The translations under genes were made by a program, and so were the position numbers. The notes beneath the pieces are model-generated. The model was not told where the DNA came from, ran no database searches, and was given only the letters and a program-made list of their open reading frames with translations. This document shows positions 43,958 through 51,850 of a stretch of 64,000 nt of DNA, piece by piece (position 1 is the first letter of the stretch; every line of letters begins with the position of its first letter). This DNA is from JADJGC01 sp964576925 (GTDB lineage Bacteria; Zixibacteria; MSB-5A5; CAIYYT01). The DNA is taken from positions 62,001 through 126,000 of the forward strand of contig CAZNWJ010000002.1 of NCBI GenBank assembly GCA_964576925.1, in the 5' to 3' direction.

Positions 43958-43986
43958 AATATAACTGAATACGCCAACAGCGGCAA
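43958..43986 (-). promoter_or_regulatory. promoter of the dusB operon, predicted leaderless
   Basis: TTGCCG (43986-43981), 17-base spacer, TATATT (43963-43958), then six bases (TTCGAC) to ATG at 43951. No Shine-Dalgarno is possible in that space. Confidence 0.75.
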
Positions 43987-44082
43987 GTCGTTTGCAATTA
44001 AGCGGAAAGCCTGAGAGGCTACAGGGACTTGGCCTTGTCGCGGGGCCGGGTGTTCACGTATGAGGCAGAAAGGAGAATCGCG

Positions 44083-44544
44083 ATGCCGGAGATCATTGTC
44101 AAGTTTGCCGATCGCGTGATCGAGAGGATCGTGACCGAGAAGGAGAATCTCAGTATCGGGAGAACCTCTGAGAACGACATCGTGCTGGACAATCGCGGCG
44201 TATCACGGCGTCACGCGCGAATCGAATTCGGCACGGGGGGCGCTGAGCTTCAAGATCTGGACAGCCTGAACGGCACATTCGTTAATCAGATGCGCGTCAA
44301 CCGGCAGTTCCTGAAGGATTCCGACGTCGTCACGATCGGGAAATTCGACCTGGTCTTCTATCGTGACTCGCAATCCACGGCTAAGATGTCGGATATCGAT
44401 CCGACAATGGTTCTAGATACGAAGAGACAAAAAGAATTGCAGCATACGGGGAAAGCCAATCCGCTGGAGTCACTCATGGAAACCCGGCCGATTCCCACGA
44501 CCCCGCCAAGCGATGCGAAGAGCGACAGAAAGGAGCATCGTTAA
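44083..44544 (+). CDS. FHA-domain protein 1
   Basis: The 153 residues begin with one forkhead-associated domain (residues 1-100), a phosphothreonine-binding module: ENLSIGRTSENDIVLDN, GVSRRHARIEF, DLDSLNGTFVN and GKFDLVF contain the usual GR, S-x-x-H and N-G contacts. The tail (about 100-153) is hydrophilic, with MSDIDPTMVLDTKRQKEL, a possible phosphorylation site at the TMV threonine. ATG at 44083 has AAAGGAGA upstream. It is followed immediately by a paralogue and, further on, by a kinase gene. Confidence 0.93.
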   Translation: MPEIIVKFADRVIERIVTEKENLSIGRTSENDIVLDNRGVSRRHARIEFGTGGAELQDLDSLNGTFVNQMRVNRQFLKDSDVVTIGKFDLVFYRDSQSTAKMSDIDPTMVLDTKRQKELQHTGKANPLESLMETRPIPTTPPSDAKSDRKEHR

Positions 44545-45228
44545 ATGCCGGAACTTATCGTTAAGTACGGAGACAAGGTGATCGAGCGTGTGGTCACCGA
44601 AAAGGATCATATTTCGATCGGCCGCACGTCAGAGAACGATATTGTCCTCGACAACCGCGGGGTATCGCGCAAGCACGCCCAGATCGAGTTTTCCGAGCAG
44701 GGTGCGCTGATTATCGACAACGACAGCCTGAACGGCACGTTTGTCAACAATCGCAAAGTTAACGAGCATTTCCTGCAAGACCAGGACACGATCACGATCG
44801 GCAAGTTTGATTTAATCTTCAATCATGAGGCACTCCCGGCGAAGAAGATCTCGGACATGGAAGGCACGATGGTGTTAAGCACCAAGCGGCAGAAGGAACT
44901 GGTGGTGCGCGACCAGCAGGACAAGGAAGTTGCCGCGGAATACGGCGGCTCGGTGCTGCTGGCGATGGATGGTGGCAAGCGCAAGCACAAGCTCTCCGAG
45001 GACACGACGACACTCGGCAAATCGGAGTTCGTCAATATCCCGGTACGCGGGTTCTGGGTTTCGAAGCTGCAGGCCAAGATCGTTCGCGAAGGAAACTCGT
45101 ACAGCATCGTCAATGTCGGACGCCGCGGGCGCACGCGCATCAATGGCGTTCCGACAGAATCAGTAACTTTGAAGAATGGGGACATCGTCGAAGTCGGCAA
45201 GTCAGTCTTTCGATTCATTGAAGGTTAA
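44545..45228 (+). CDS. FHA-domain protein 2, two FHA-like domains
   Basis: The 227 residues start with an FHA domain nearly identical in layout to the upstream gene (HISIGRTSENDIVLDN, GVSRKHAQIEF, DNDSLNGTFVNNRKV). A shared stretch follows, here ISDMEGTMVLSTKRQKEL, parallel to MSDIDPTMVLDTKRQKEL in the first protein, which marks a tandem duplication. From about residue 140 a second, degenerate FHA-like domain is seen (DTTTLGKSEFVNIP, WVSKLQAKIVR, RRGRTRINGVP). ATG directly follows the previous stop. Confidence 0.92.
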   Translation: MPELIVKYGDKVIERVVTEKDHISIGRTSENDIVLDNRGVSRKHAQIEFSEQGALIIDNDSLNGTFVNNRKVNEHFLQDQDTITIGKFDLIFNHEALPAKKISDMEGTMVLSTKRQKELVVRDQQDKEVAAEYGGSVLLAMDGGKRKHKLSEDTTTLGKSEFVNIPVRGFWVSKLQAKIVREGNSYSIVNVGRRGRTRINGVPTESVTLKNGDIVEVGKSVFRFIEG

Positions 45229-45233
45229 CACTG

Positions 45234-45965
45234 ATGACATTAGCGCTCATTTCTGACGTGCACGGCAACTTGGAGGCGCTGACCGCCGTATTGCGAGACA
45301 TCCAGCAGCAACCCAATGTCGAGGAGATTGTCTTTCTCGGGGATGCTGTCGGCTACGGCGCCAATCCGAATGAAGTGCTGCGCTTGATTAGATCCGAATG
45401 TCTCATCAAGATTATGGGAAATCACGACTACAGCGCTCTGGGACTCCTGGACACCGGCGAATTTAATGCGTACGCCCAATCGGCGATCGCATACACATCG
45501 TCGGTGCTCGATGCCGAATCGATCGGCATTCTGTCCTCGTTGAAGCTGACGTACCAGACGGACGAGATGCTCCTGGTCCATGCGACGCCCGAGGAGCCAC
45601 AATCCTGGCACTACTGCCTGTCGCTCCTGGATGCCGACCGGCAATTTCGACATTTCGATAACCGGATTTGCTTTCTTGGCCATTCACACAAGCCGGTGGT
45701 GTATGCTCGCAACTTCGCGGGCGAGGCCTACACGATCGGCGGCCATGAAATCGATTTGGAGAAGGAATATCGCTACATCATCAACACCGGCTCAGTCGGG
45801 CAACCGCGCGATGGTGACCCCCGCGCCTGCTACGTACTCTTCGACACCGGGGCGGATGTCATACGGTATCGTCGAGTCGACTACGACGTCGCGGCGGCGC
45901 AGCGGAAAATGGCGGCTGTAGATCTGCCAGAATTCCTGATTGCGCGGCTGGCGAGTGGAAAATAG
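45234..45965 (+). CDS. metallophosphoesterase, YfcE/MJ0936-like
   Basis: The 243 residues have the calcineurin-like metal motifs in order: SDVHGN (residues 7-12), LGDAVGYG, MGNHDYSAL, LVHATPEE and FLGHSHKPVV. This is a dimetal phosphoesterase; substrates in the family range from nucleotides to phosphoproteins. It lies 5 bases after the FHA gene and 4 bases before the kinase start, so it could be the opposing phosphatase of this module, which is inference. Confidence 0.88.
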   Translation: MTLALISDVHGNLEALTAVLRDIQQQPNVEEIVFLGDAVGYGANPNEVLRLIRSECLIKIMGNHDYSALGLLDTGEFNAYAQSAIAYTSSVLDAESIGILSSLKLTYQTDEMLLVHATPEEPQSWHYCLSLLDADRQFRHFDNRICFLGHSHKPVVYARNFAGEAYTIGGHEIDLEKEYRYIINTGSVGQPRDGDPRACYVLFDTGADVIRYRRVDYDVAAAQRKMAAVDLPEFLIARLASGK

Positions 45966-45969
45966 CAGT

Positions 45970-48561
45970 ATGAAGCACTACATCAGCAAGTGGGAGACTC
46001 TGTCAGCACGCCTCAAGAGCGGAATTCTCTATTGGCTCCTGACGCTCCTGGTGGTCATTCTCTACGCGCAGAATCTTTCGCCGCTGCGTAGTCTCGAGTT
46101 GAAGATCGAGGATCAAATCCGTAGTTCCCGCCCGCTGGAACCGGACAAGAGCAAGGTCACCGTGGTGGCGATCGACTCGAAGTCGGTTGGTGAAGTGGGC
46201 AAGTGGCCGTGGGATCATGGACGAATCAGCGACCTGCTGATCACGATTTGCGACTACAAGCCAAAGGCCGTCATGCTGGATTTCCCGCTGGGCGAGCGAA
46301 CCGAAGAGTTTGCGTCGGGCAATTCGAAGGCATTGGCGGAATCGATGCGAGAATGCGGCAATGTCGTGCTGCCGTTTGATATCGTGGTCTCGAGTGAAGG
46401 CGGGAGTTCGCGGCCGGCTCCAGACTATTTCCACTTCTCTTCATTGATGCCCACCAAGGACGTCGACATCGAAGGAATGCCGCGGGTCGTCGCTGCGTTC
46501 GTGCCGCCGCGTATTTTTGCGGAGAATGTCGCCGGTGTCGGTTTTCGTTATTTTGAGCCCGATCTTGACGACAAGGTCCGCGGCATCAATAGTGTCGTGA
46601 ATTTCGAAGATAAAGTGTTCGTGTCAGCACCGGTGCAATTGGCGAATCTTTATCTGGGCGGCAACAGCTCGAGTTTCGATTTCTCAGGAAGCGGCAAGCT
46701 GACAATGAGCGGCCGCGCCTTACCGGCGGATGACCACGGTCAGTTGCTAGTGAACCTGCCGGCGGCCGGCAAGGCGTATCAACTCGTTTCTGCAATCGAT
46801 GTCCTGACCGGCGACGCCGATCCGTCGACGGTGCGCGATAAAGCAGTGATTGTCGCGGCAACCGGCGTCGGCGAGTTCCAATTCGTTGAGACCGCCACCG
46901 CGGGAAGTCTGCCGTCGTACCAGTTTTATGCCGCCACCGCCCAGAATCTCATCGAGGGGAGTTCACCCAAGCGATTTGACTTCCCGATTCCGATCGACCT
47001 GCTGTTGATACTCGGTATTGGTGCTTTCGGCGGTTTGATGCTCCCCCGCATGGGACAGCTTTATCGCCTGCTGGCGCTGTTTATCCTGGGATTTATCCTG
47101 GTGAACATCAATTTCGTCTTATTTGATTCGCTCAATACAGTAATGAACGTGCTCTACCCGAGCATAACCGTTGTGTTGTTCCTCATCGCCTCGATAGCCG
47201 TCAAGCCGGGTCGCGAGCGGGAGATCACCTCGTCGATCTCGCGCAGTTTCGATCTCAAGAAGCTGCTGAACGGCGAGCCGATTGCCACGCGGCGTGACAC
47301 CGGACAGGAAATCAGCTTTGACGATATTCCGAAGAGGCTCATGGTCGATGACTCGCCCTCGCCAGAGGTGTTCAGCGAAACGATCAGACTGGACTACGAA
47401 GCGGTGCGCCGCGGTGGAGACTTGATTTCGGAAGAGACGATCCGCCGTCACCAGACCGGCAAGATGGCGCAACTTCCGGAACTGGAGAAGACCACCAAGG
47501 ACGTGCAGGACGAAGTCGCCGCCACGGAGACAAACGACACCAAGACGTTCATTCCCGATCTTCTGGATGTCGACATGTCGAAGATCCCGGATACGCCCGC
47601 TGCACCGCCGTCCACGCCGGCGCCGAGCGCGAAGAAGCGCGACAAGGTCGACGAAGAACTAATCCTGACGGATGAAGAGAAGAAGATTTACGGCGTTCGC
47701 TTCTCCACCGAGGGGCAGCCGGTTTCCTTTGGCCGTTATCAGGTAATCGAACCGCTGGGCAAGGGAGCGATGGGCACGGTTTACAAGGGCAAAGACCCTG
47801 CCATCGACCGACTGGTTGCTTTGAAGACGATTCGCCTCGATTCAATCGCCGACCCTTCAGAACTGAACGAATTGAAGGAACGTTTGAATCGCGAAGCGAA
47901 AGCCGCCGGCAATCTGTCGCATCCGAATATTGTCACGATCTACGACGTCGGAATGCAGGGCAATTTGCAGTACATCGCCATGGAGTACATCGAGGGCTAC
48001 ACCCTGGAAGCGGTGTTGAAACGCAACCTGCAGTTGAACTACAGAATCCTGGCGTCGATTATCATCCAGACCTGTTCGGCACTGGAATACGCGCACAAGA
48101 TGGGCATCGTCCACCGCGACATCAAGCCGGCGAACATCATGGTGATGGACGGGTTCAAGGTCAAGGTCATGGATTTCGGTATCGCGCATTTCGAATCTTC
48201 GAGCATGACGCAAACCGGCGTTGCGATGGGAACGCCGAACTACATATCTCCGGAACAGTTACGCGGCAAAGATGTCTCGCCGAGTTCGGACATTTTCAGT
48301 CTCGGCGTGGTGCTTTACGAAATGCTGACGCACCGGCGGCCGTTTGCCGGCGAGAACATCTCGCAGTTGGTTTACAAGATTCTCAATGAAGAGCCGGCGC
48401 CGGCCAGCGCGATCGACCCGAAGATTCCGCCGCTCTTTGATTTGATCATCAGAAAGGCGCTCGCCAAAGACCCGCTGGAACGCTATCGTTCGGCCACGGA
48501 ATTTGCCGCCGCGCTAAATGATTTCACAGTGAGCTTTGCGAAGAGACCGGCACACGTGTAG
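45970..48561 (+). CDS. CHASE2-domain membrane serine/threonine protein kinase
   Basis: The 863 residues combine an N-terminal membrane segment (about 18-35), an extracytoplasmic CHASE2 sensor domain (about 40-330; EDQIRSSRPLEP, VTVVAIDSKSVGEVGKWPW), three membrane helices (about 338-410), a proline/alanine-rich linker and a C-terminal kinase domain (about 590-855). Kinase motifs are complete: LGKGAMGTVYKG, VALKTIRL (Lys), IVHRDIKPANIMV, MDFGIAHF, MGTPNYISPEQL and FSLGVVLYEML. ATG at 45970 is preferred over upstream codons that overlap the phosphoesterase gene. The TPNYISPEQL activation loop could give the phosphothreonine read by the FHA proteins. Confidence 0.94.
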   Translation: MKHYISKWETLSARLKSGILYWLLTLLVVILYAQNLSPLRSLELKIEDQIRSSRPLEPDKSKVTVVAIDSKSVGEVGKWPWDHGRISDLLITICDYKPKAVMLDFPLGERTEEFASGNSKALAESMRECGNVVLPFDIVVSSEGGSSRPAPDYFHFSSLMPTKDVDIEGMPRVVAAFVPPRIFAENVAGVGFRYFEPDLDDKVRGINSVVNFEDKVFVSAPVQLANLYLGGNSSSFDFSGSGKLTMSGRALPADDHGQLLVNLPAAGKAYQLVSAIDVLTGDADPSTVRDKAVIVAATGVGEFQFVETATAGSLPSYQFYAATAQNLIEGSSPKRFDFPIPIDLLLILGIGAFGGLMLPRMGQLYRLLALFILGFILVNINFVLFDSLNTVMNVLYPSITVVLFLIASIAVKPGREREITSSISRSFDLKKLLNGEPIATRRDTGQEISFDDIPKRLMVDDSPSPEVFSETIRLDYEAVRRGGDLISEETIRRHQTGKMAQLPELEKTTKDVQDEVAATETNDTKTFIPDLLDVDMSKIPDTPAAPPSTPAPSAKKRDKVDEELILTDEEKKIYGVRFSTEGQPVSFGRYQVIEPLGKGAMGTVYKGKDPAIDRLVALKTIRLDSIADPSELNELKERLNREAKAAGNLSHPNIVTIYDVGMQGNLQYIAMEYIEGYTLEAVLKRNLQLNYRILASIIIQTCSALEYAHKMGIVHRDIKPANIMVMDGFKVKVMDFGIAHFESSSMTQTGVAMGTPNYISPEQLRGKDVSPSSDIFSLGVVLYEMLTHRRPFAGENISQLVYKILNEEPAPASAIDPKIPPLFDLIIRKALAKDPLERYRSATEFAAALNDFTVSFAKRPAHV

Positions 48562-48590
48562 CAGCGGGGTCCGGTACTATCGAGATAGCA

Positions 48591-48616
48591 AGGGCGCGGA
48601 AACGCGCCCTTTTTAT
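48591..48616 (+). terminator. terminator of the FHA-kinase operon
   Basis: AGGGCGCG/CGCGCCCT stem (8 bp) with GAAA tetraloop, followed by TTTTTATTT; 30 bases after the kinase stop. The minus-strand side has no T tract. Confidence 0.9.
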
Positions 48617-49041
48617 TTGTTGAACAGGTCTTCGGCCAGCGAGAGCGCCACGCCCGAAAGCATGACCTCGACGCCGAATTTGGAGAAATCGGAAGAAATC
48701 AGGTCGCGGTTGATGTCAGAATAGAGCGAGCAGGCCGCTTCCCGCTCGACAACCAATCCGGAGATTCTGTCGGTCGTCTCGGCGACAAAGGTAACTTCGC
48801 CAAGCTCTTCGCTGGCGACGAAGCCGGAACAATTGTGCAATTGCAGGTGTGCACCGCCGGTGTAGACGACGATGAGGGCACCGCGATTCTTGCCGAGTTG
48901 GGTATCAGGATAGATTTCGAGCACGAGTGTGCGTTTTTCCTCGGCCTGCACGACTTTAAGGCGAAAGTGATCGCCCTCCCAGATCGACTCGGTAGCGCCA
49001 AGGGTGGCCTGGATGCGTTGAACGTCTTCGCGGGTGAACAT
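48613..49041 (-). CDS. protein of unknown function, 142 residues
   Basis: Not recognised. The sequence starts MFTREDVQRIQATLGATES and is mixed alpha/beta without a signal peptide or membrane helix. The middle has strands such as LKVVQAEEKRTLVLEIYP and ALIVVYTGGAHLQLHNC, and a C-terminal acidic helix. The start is directly adjacent to the tatA stop, so it belongs to the long housekeeping operon as its last gene. It ends inside the T tract of the convergent kinase terminator. Confidence 0.6.
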   Translation of the reverse strand: MFTREDVQRIQATLGATESIWEGDHFRLKVVQAEEKRTLVLEIYPDTQLGKNRGALIVVYTGGAHLQLHNCSGFVASEELGEVTFVAETTDRISGLVVEREAACSLYSDINRDLISSDFSKFGVEVMLSGVALSLAEDLFNK

Positions 49042-49254
49042 TTATTCCTTCTTGTCGGTGGATGTCGGTCCGCTCGGCGGTTGTTCGGTGGAGGCGGACT
49101 TCTGGATTTCGTCGCCCGTGTCCTTCATCGCGCGTTTAAAATCGCGGATACCGCGGCCGAGCCCGGCGGCGATATCGGGTATCTTCTTGGCGCCGAACAG
49201 CAGCAGCACGATCAAGAAGATAATGATGAGTTCCTGGAAACCTAAATTTGGCAT
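49042..49254 (-). CDS. tatA: twin-arginine translocase subunit, TatA/E family
   Basis: The 70 residues start LGFQELIIIFLIVLLLFGAKKIPDI (key part FGAKKIPDIAAGLGRG), the single membrane helix, hinge and amphipathic helix of TatA, with a hydrophilic tail ending in KKE. It forms the protein-conducting part of the Tat system in the inner membrane. No tatC is present in the window. It lies 18 bases after the DUF4321 gene. Confidence 0.93.
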   Translation of the reverse strand: MPNLGFQELIIIFLIVLLLFGAKKIPDIAAGLGRGIRDFKRAMKDTGDEIQKSASTEQPPSGPTSTDKKE

Positions 49255-49272
49255 GTTTGACTCCTGGCTCCT

Positions 49273-49539
49273 CTAAATATACCACCAGCGAAAATAGATG
49301 ATTACCATCACCACAAACAATACGCTGACGAAATTGATCTTGAGCATGAGTCCGAGCGTAAAGGCAATGGAAAACAGATCGAGAGTAAACGGGCTGAACC
49401 CTATCGACAAGTGCTTCTGGAAGAGCGTCTTGGCGGCACCTCCCGGAAGGAAGTCGCCGATGATATCACCGAGAAGACCGCCGATGATCGCGGCCAAAAT
49501 CAAAGAGACGATCAAGAAGATGATCTCGCTTCTCTTCAA
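49273..49539 (-). CDS. DUF4321-like small membrane protein
   Basis: The 88 residues have two to three membrane helices: IIFLIVSLILAAIIGGLLGD near the N-terminus and LDLFSIAFTLGLMLKI plus FVSVLFVVMVIIYFRWWYI at the C-terminus, separated by LPGGAAKTLFQKHLSIGF. The layout resembles DUF4321 proteins. The TTG start at 49539 overlaps the purQ stop (TTGA) and has AGGAG 8 bases upstream. The longer frame to 49860 runs antiparallel in sense to purQ codons and is not used. Function unknown. Confidence 0.72.
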   Translation of the reverse strand: MKRSEIIFLIVSLILAAIIGGLLGDIIGDFLPGGAAKTLFQKHLSIGFSPFTLDLFSIAFTLGLMLKINFVSVLFVVMVIIYFRWWYI

Positions 49540-50240
49540 ACGACCACTCCTGATTGGGCGTGAGCTACTATCGAATGGAAAATCTTGATGCCGTCGGCAG
49601 ATCCCAAGATCGCTTCGCTGGCCCGCTCGGGGTGAGGCATCATGCCGAAGACATTGCGCTCCCGGTTGCAGATTCCGGCGATGTTGTTGATGCTGCCGTT
49701 GGGGTTGGCCGACTTGGTGATCTCCCCCTCCGGCGTGGAGTAACGAAAGACCACTTGTTGGTTGCGTTCGAGCTCGGCGATTTCGCCGGGATACCAGTAG
49801 TAGTTGCCGTCCGTGTGAGCGATCGGAATCTTGAGGACTTCGCCGACTGACACGCGGCAACTGAAAGGCGTCTGGTCGGTCTCACAGCGCAGATAGACAT
49901 GCTTGCAGGAGAAGCGAAGTCTCTCGTTGCGTAACATGGCACCCGGCAGTAATCCCGATTCCAACAAGACCTGGAACCCATTGCAGATGCCGATGACGAG
50001 CCCGCCGGTGGCGGCGAATTTCACGACGGATTTCATGACCGGCGAGAAGCGCGCGATTGCTCCGGAGCGCAGGTAGTCGCCGTAGGAGAAGCCGCCGGGA
50101 AGAACAATACAATCGTAGCCCGAGAGATTGTCGTCCTTGTGCCAAACAAATTCCGCCTGCTCTCCCAATTGCTCGCGGACCACCATGAAAGCGTCATAAT
50201 CACAATTGGAGCCGGGGAAGGTCACAACGCCGAAGCGCAT
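49536..50240 (-). CDS. purQ: phosphoribosylformylglycinamidine synthase glutaminase subunit
   Basis: Provides ammonia to PurL in the fourth step of purine synthesis. The 234 residues start MRFGVVTFPGSNCDYDA; PGGFSYGDYLRSGAIA, the nucleophile elbow IGICNGFQVL and the catalytic MMPHPERA are in place. It is a separate small PurQ, working with PurS and a small PurL that is not in this window. Its start directly follows the purS stop. Confidence 0.96.
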   Translation of the reverse strand: MRFGVVTFPGSNCDYDAFMVVREQLGEQAEFVWHKDDNLSGYDCIVLPGGFSYGDYLRSGAIARFSPVMKSVVKFAATGGLVIGICNGFQVLLESGLLPGAMLRNERLRFSCKHVYLRCETDQTPFSCRVSVGEVLKIPIAHTDGNYYWYPGEIAELERNQQVVFRYSTPEGEITKSANPNGSINNIAGICNRERNVFGMMPHPERASEAILGSADGIKIFHSIVAHAQSGVVV

Positions 50241-50492
50241 CTACTTTTCTCCCACCTCGAATTCCTCGATTACCGGATTCGCCAGCACCTTGCGGCAGAT
50301 TTCCTCGGTCATAGCCTTAAGGTCGCCATTGGCTGTCGACTTGAAGGTCAACTCGAACACCTTCCCCGACCGCACGTCAAGAACATCGCCGAAGCCTAAT
50401 TGTTCCAGCGCGTGTTTGATGGTAACACCCTGCGGGTCGAGGACGCCGTCCTTCAGGCGCACCCGGCAGACCACCGTTTTATTCTTGGACAT
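50241..50492 (-). CDS. purS: phosphoribosylformylglycinamidine synthase subunit PurS
   Basis: The 83 residues match the small dimeric PurS that bridges PurQ and PurL: KTVVCRVRLKDGVLDPQGVTIKHALEQLG (key part DPQGVTIKHAL), FGDVLDVRSGKVFEL, VLANPVIEEFEV. It overlaps the 3' end of pssA by 14 bases and abuts purQ. Confidence 0.95.
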   Translation of the reverse strand: MSKNKTVVCRVRLKDGVLDPQGVTIKHALEQLGFGDVLDVRSGKVFELTFKSTANGDLKAMTEEICRKVLANPVIEEFEVGEK

Positions 50493-51228
50493 CTCTCTTT
50501 TCTCGATTGTTTCGACGCGTGTTGTTCATAATTCTCACCGCTTCCCGAATGATCCCGAACAGCACGTAGGAAGCGACGAACGGAAACAGGACCAAGCGCG
50601 GCTTGATCACAAATGCGACCAAGAATAAGAAAATAAACAAGATCCGCCAACGGTTTTCTCGGCGGTCGGTCCGCTCGGGAATCGAGTCGTAGATGACATT
50701 GGAGACCATCAGAGCAGAACAGATAATCACCATGGAGACAACGAGTTCCGGAAAACGAATCTCCTGCCAGAGACTCATGCTCATGATGACATAAGAACAG
50801 ATCGTGATGGCAGCGAGCGGTATCGGCAGGCCAATGAAGTGCGACTTGGTATGTGGATCGGAAACCACATTGTATCGCGCCAGACGAAACGCGCCGGCCA
50901 TCAAGAAGACGGCGCCGATCATGAAACCGAAGCGGTCAAAATTGCCGAGGCTTGCCGACCAGATGAGAAAGGCCGGCGCAACACCGAAACTGACGATGTC
51001 AGCCAGTGAGTCAAGCTCTTTGCCGAATTGGCTGGTACCGCGGGCCAAGCGCGCGACCTTACCATCGAGAGCGTCGATAAACCCAGCCAGAACCACGAGC
51101 CAGGCAGCGCGCGCCGGTTCGTTGTTATGGGCGGAGATGATAGCCAGAAAACCGCAAAACATATTCCCCATCGTGAACGCACCGGGGAAAATGCCGCGGA
51201 AGTTAGCCATTTTGCGGGAATCGTCCAA
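50479..51228 (-). CDS. pssA: CDP-diacylglycerol-serine O-phosphatidyltransferase
   Basis: Makes phosphatidylserine from CDP-diacylglycerol and serine in the inner membrane. The 249 residues have about seven hydrophobic segments and the CDP-alcohol transferase motif DGKVARLARGTSQFGKELD followed by SLAD. The start is TTG at 51228, because AGGAGGAG lies about 9 bases upstream and no ribosome site precedes ATG at 51210. It overlaps psd by 26 bases; the two enzymes act consecutively to make phosphatidylethanolamine. Confidence 0.93.
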   Translation of the reverse strand: MDDSRKMANFRGIFPGAFTMGNMFCGFLAIISAHNNEPARAAWLVVLAGFIDALDGKVARLARGTSQFGKELDSLADIVSFGVAPAFLIWSASLGNFDRFGFMIGAVFLMAGAFRLARYNVVSDPHTKSHFIGLPIPLAAITICSYVIMSMSLWQEIRFPELVVSMVIICSALMVSNVIYDSIPERTDRRENRWRILFIFLFLVAFVIKPRLVLFPFVASYVLFGIIREAVRIMNNTRRNNREKRDVQE

Positions 51229-51850
51229 TGACGCTTACTCCTCCTGTAACGCGATCTCCAAGTTTGACGTCGATCAATACCCCCGGATCGAGAAAGAGAT
51301 CGACGCGACTGCCGAAGCGTATTATGCCAAATCTCTTGCCGCGCGAGACGCGATCGCCTCGCTGGAGGCGGCAGACGATGCGGCGGGCCAGAATCCCCGC
51401 CACCTGACTGAATCTTACGTTTCCAAACTTGGAGTTGATGACTATTTCGGTGCGTTCGTTTTCCGTGACGGCCTCAGGCTCAAACGCGCGGTGAAAGCGG
51501 CCGGGAATGTGCTCCACGCCGATTATCTCCCCGCTGACCGGGATACGGTTCACATGAACGTCGAAGACAGAAAGGAAAATCGACACAAGTTGATACTGCG
51601 CGCCATTGCTATCGGTGCGGATCTCGTTGACGATTACTTTACCGTCTCCGGGCGAGAGGATGAGGTTTTCGCCGGGAGGTGGTGTGCGGTCGGGATCGCG
51701 AAAGAAATAGGTCAAGAATCCGGCAGCCAGGGTGGCCAACAGGGCAAGAACAATGCCCATGGCCGAGTGAGTTGCATAAACGAGCACCCAGCACAAAATC
51801 GCGACGAATGCCGCCGGCACAATGAACGGATATCCTTCTCTGGCAATCAT
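51203..51850 (-). CDS. psd: phosphatidylserine decarboxylase, short (archaeal-like) type
   Basis: Pyruvoyl enzyme converting phosphatidylserine to phosphatidylethanolamine. The 215 residues have two N-terminal hydrophobic segments, FRDPDRTPP, LSPGDGKVI, SVFDVHVNRIPVSG and the self-cleavage region RFGSRVDLFLDP, where cleavage before Ser would give alpha and beta chains. ATG at 51850 overlaps the purB stop as ATGA; an upstream in-frame start at 51859 lies inside purB. Confidence 0.94.
   Translation of the reverse strand: MIAREGYPFIVPAAFVAILCWVLVYATHSAMGIVLALLATLAAGFLTYFFRDPDRTPPPGENLILSPGDGKVIVNEIRTDSNGAQYQLVSIFLSVFDVHVNRIPVSGEIIGVEHIPGRFHRAFEPEAVTENERTEIVINSKFGNVRFSQVAGILARRIVCRLQRGDRVSRGKRFGIIRFGSRVDLFLDPGVLIDVKLGDRVTGGVSVIGRFPQNG

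Noticed and set aside
44083..45228. Near-repeat DNA in the two FHA genes as a mobile or recombination repeat
   Set aside because: The similarity follows protein domains with diverged codons, typical of an old tandem gene duplication.
49540..49860. 195-residue extension of the DUF4321 frame
   Set aside because: The extension lies wholly inside purQ in another frame, while a TTG start at 49539 has a good ribosome site and overlaps the purQ stop.
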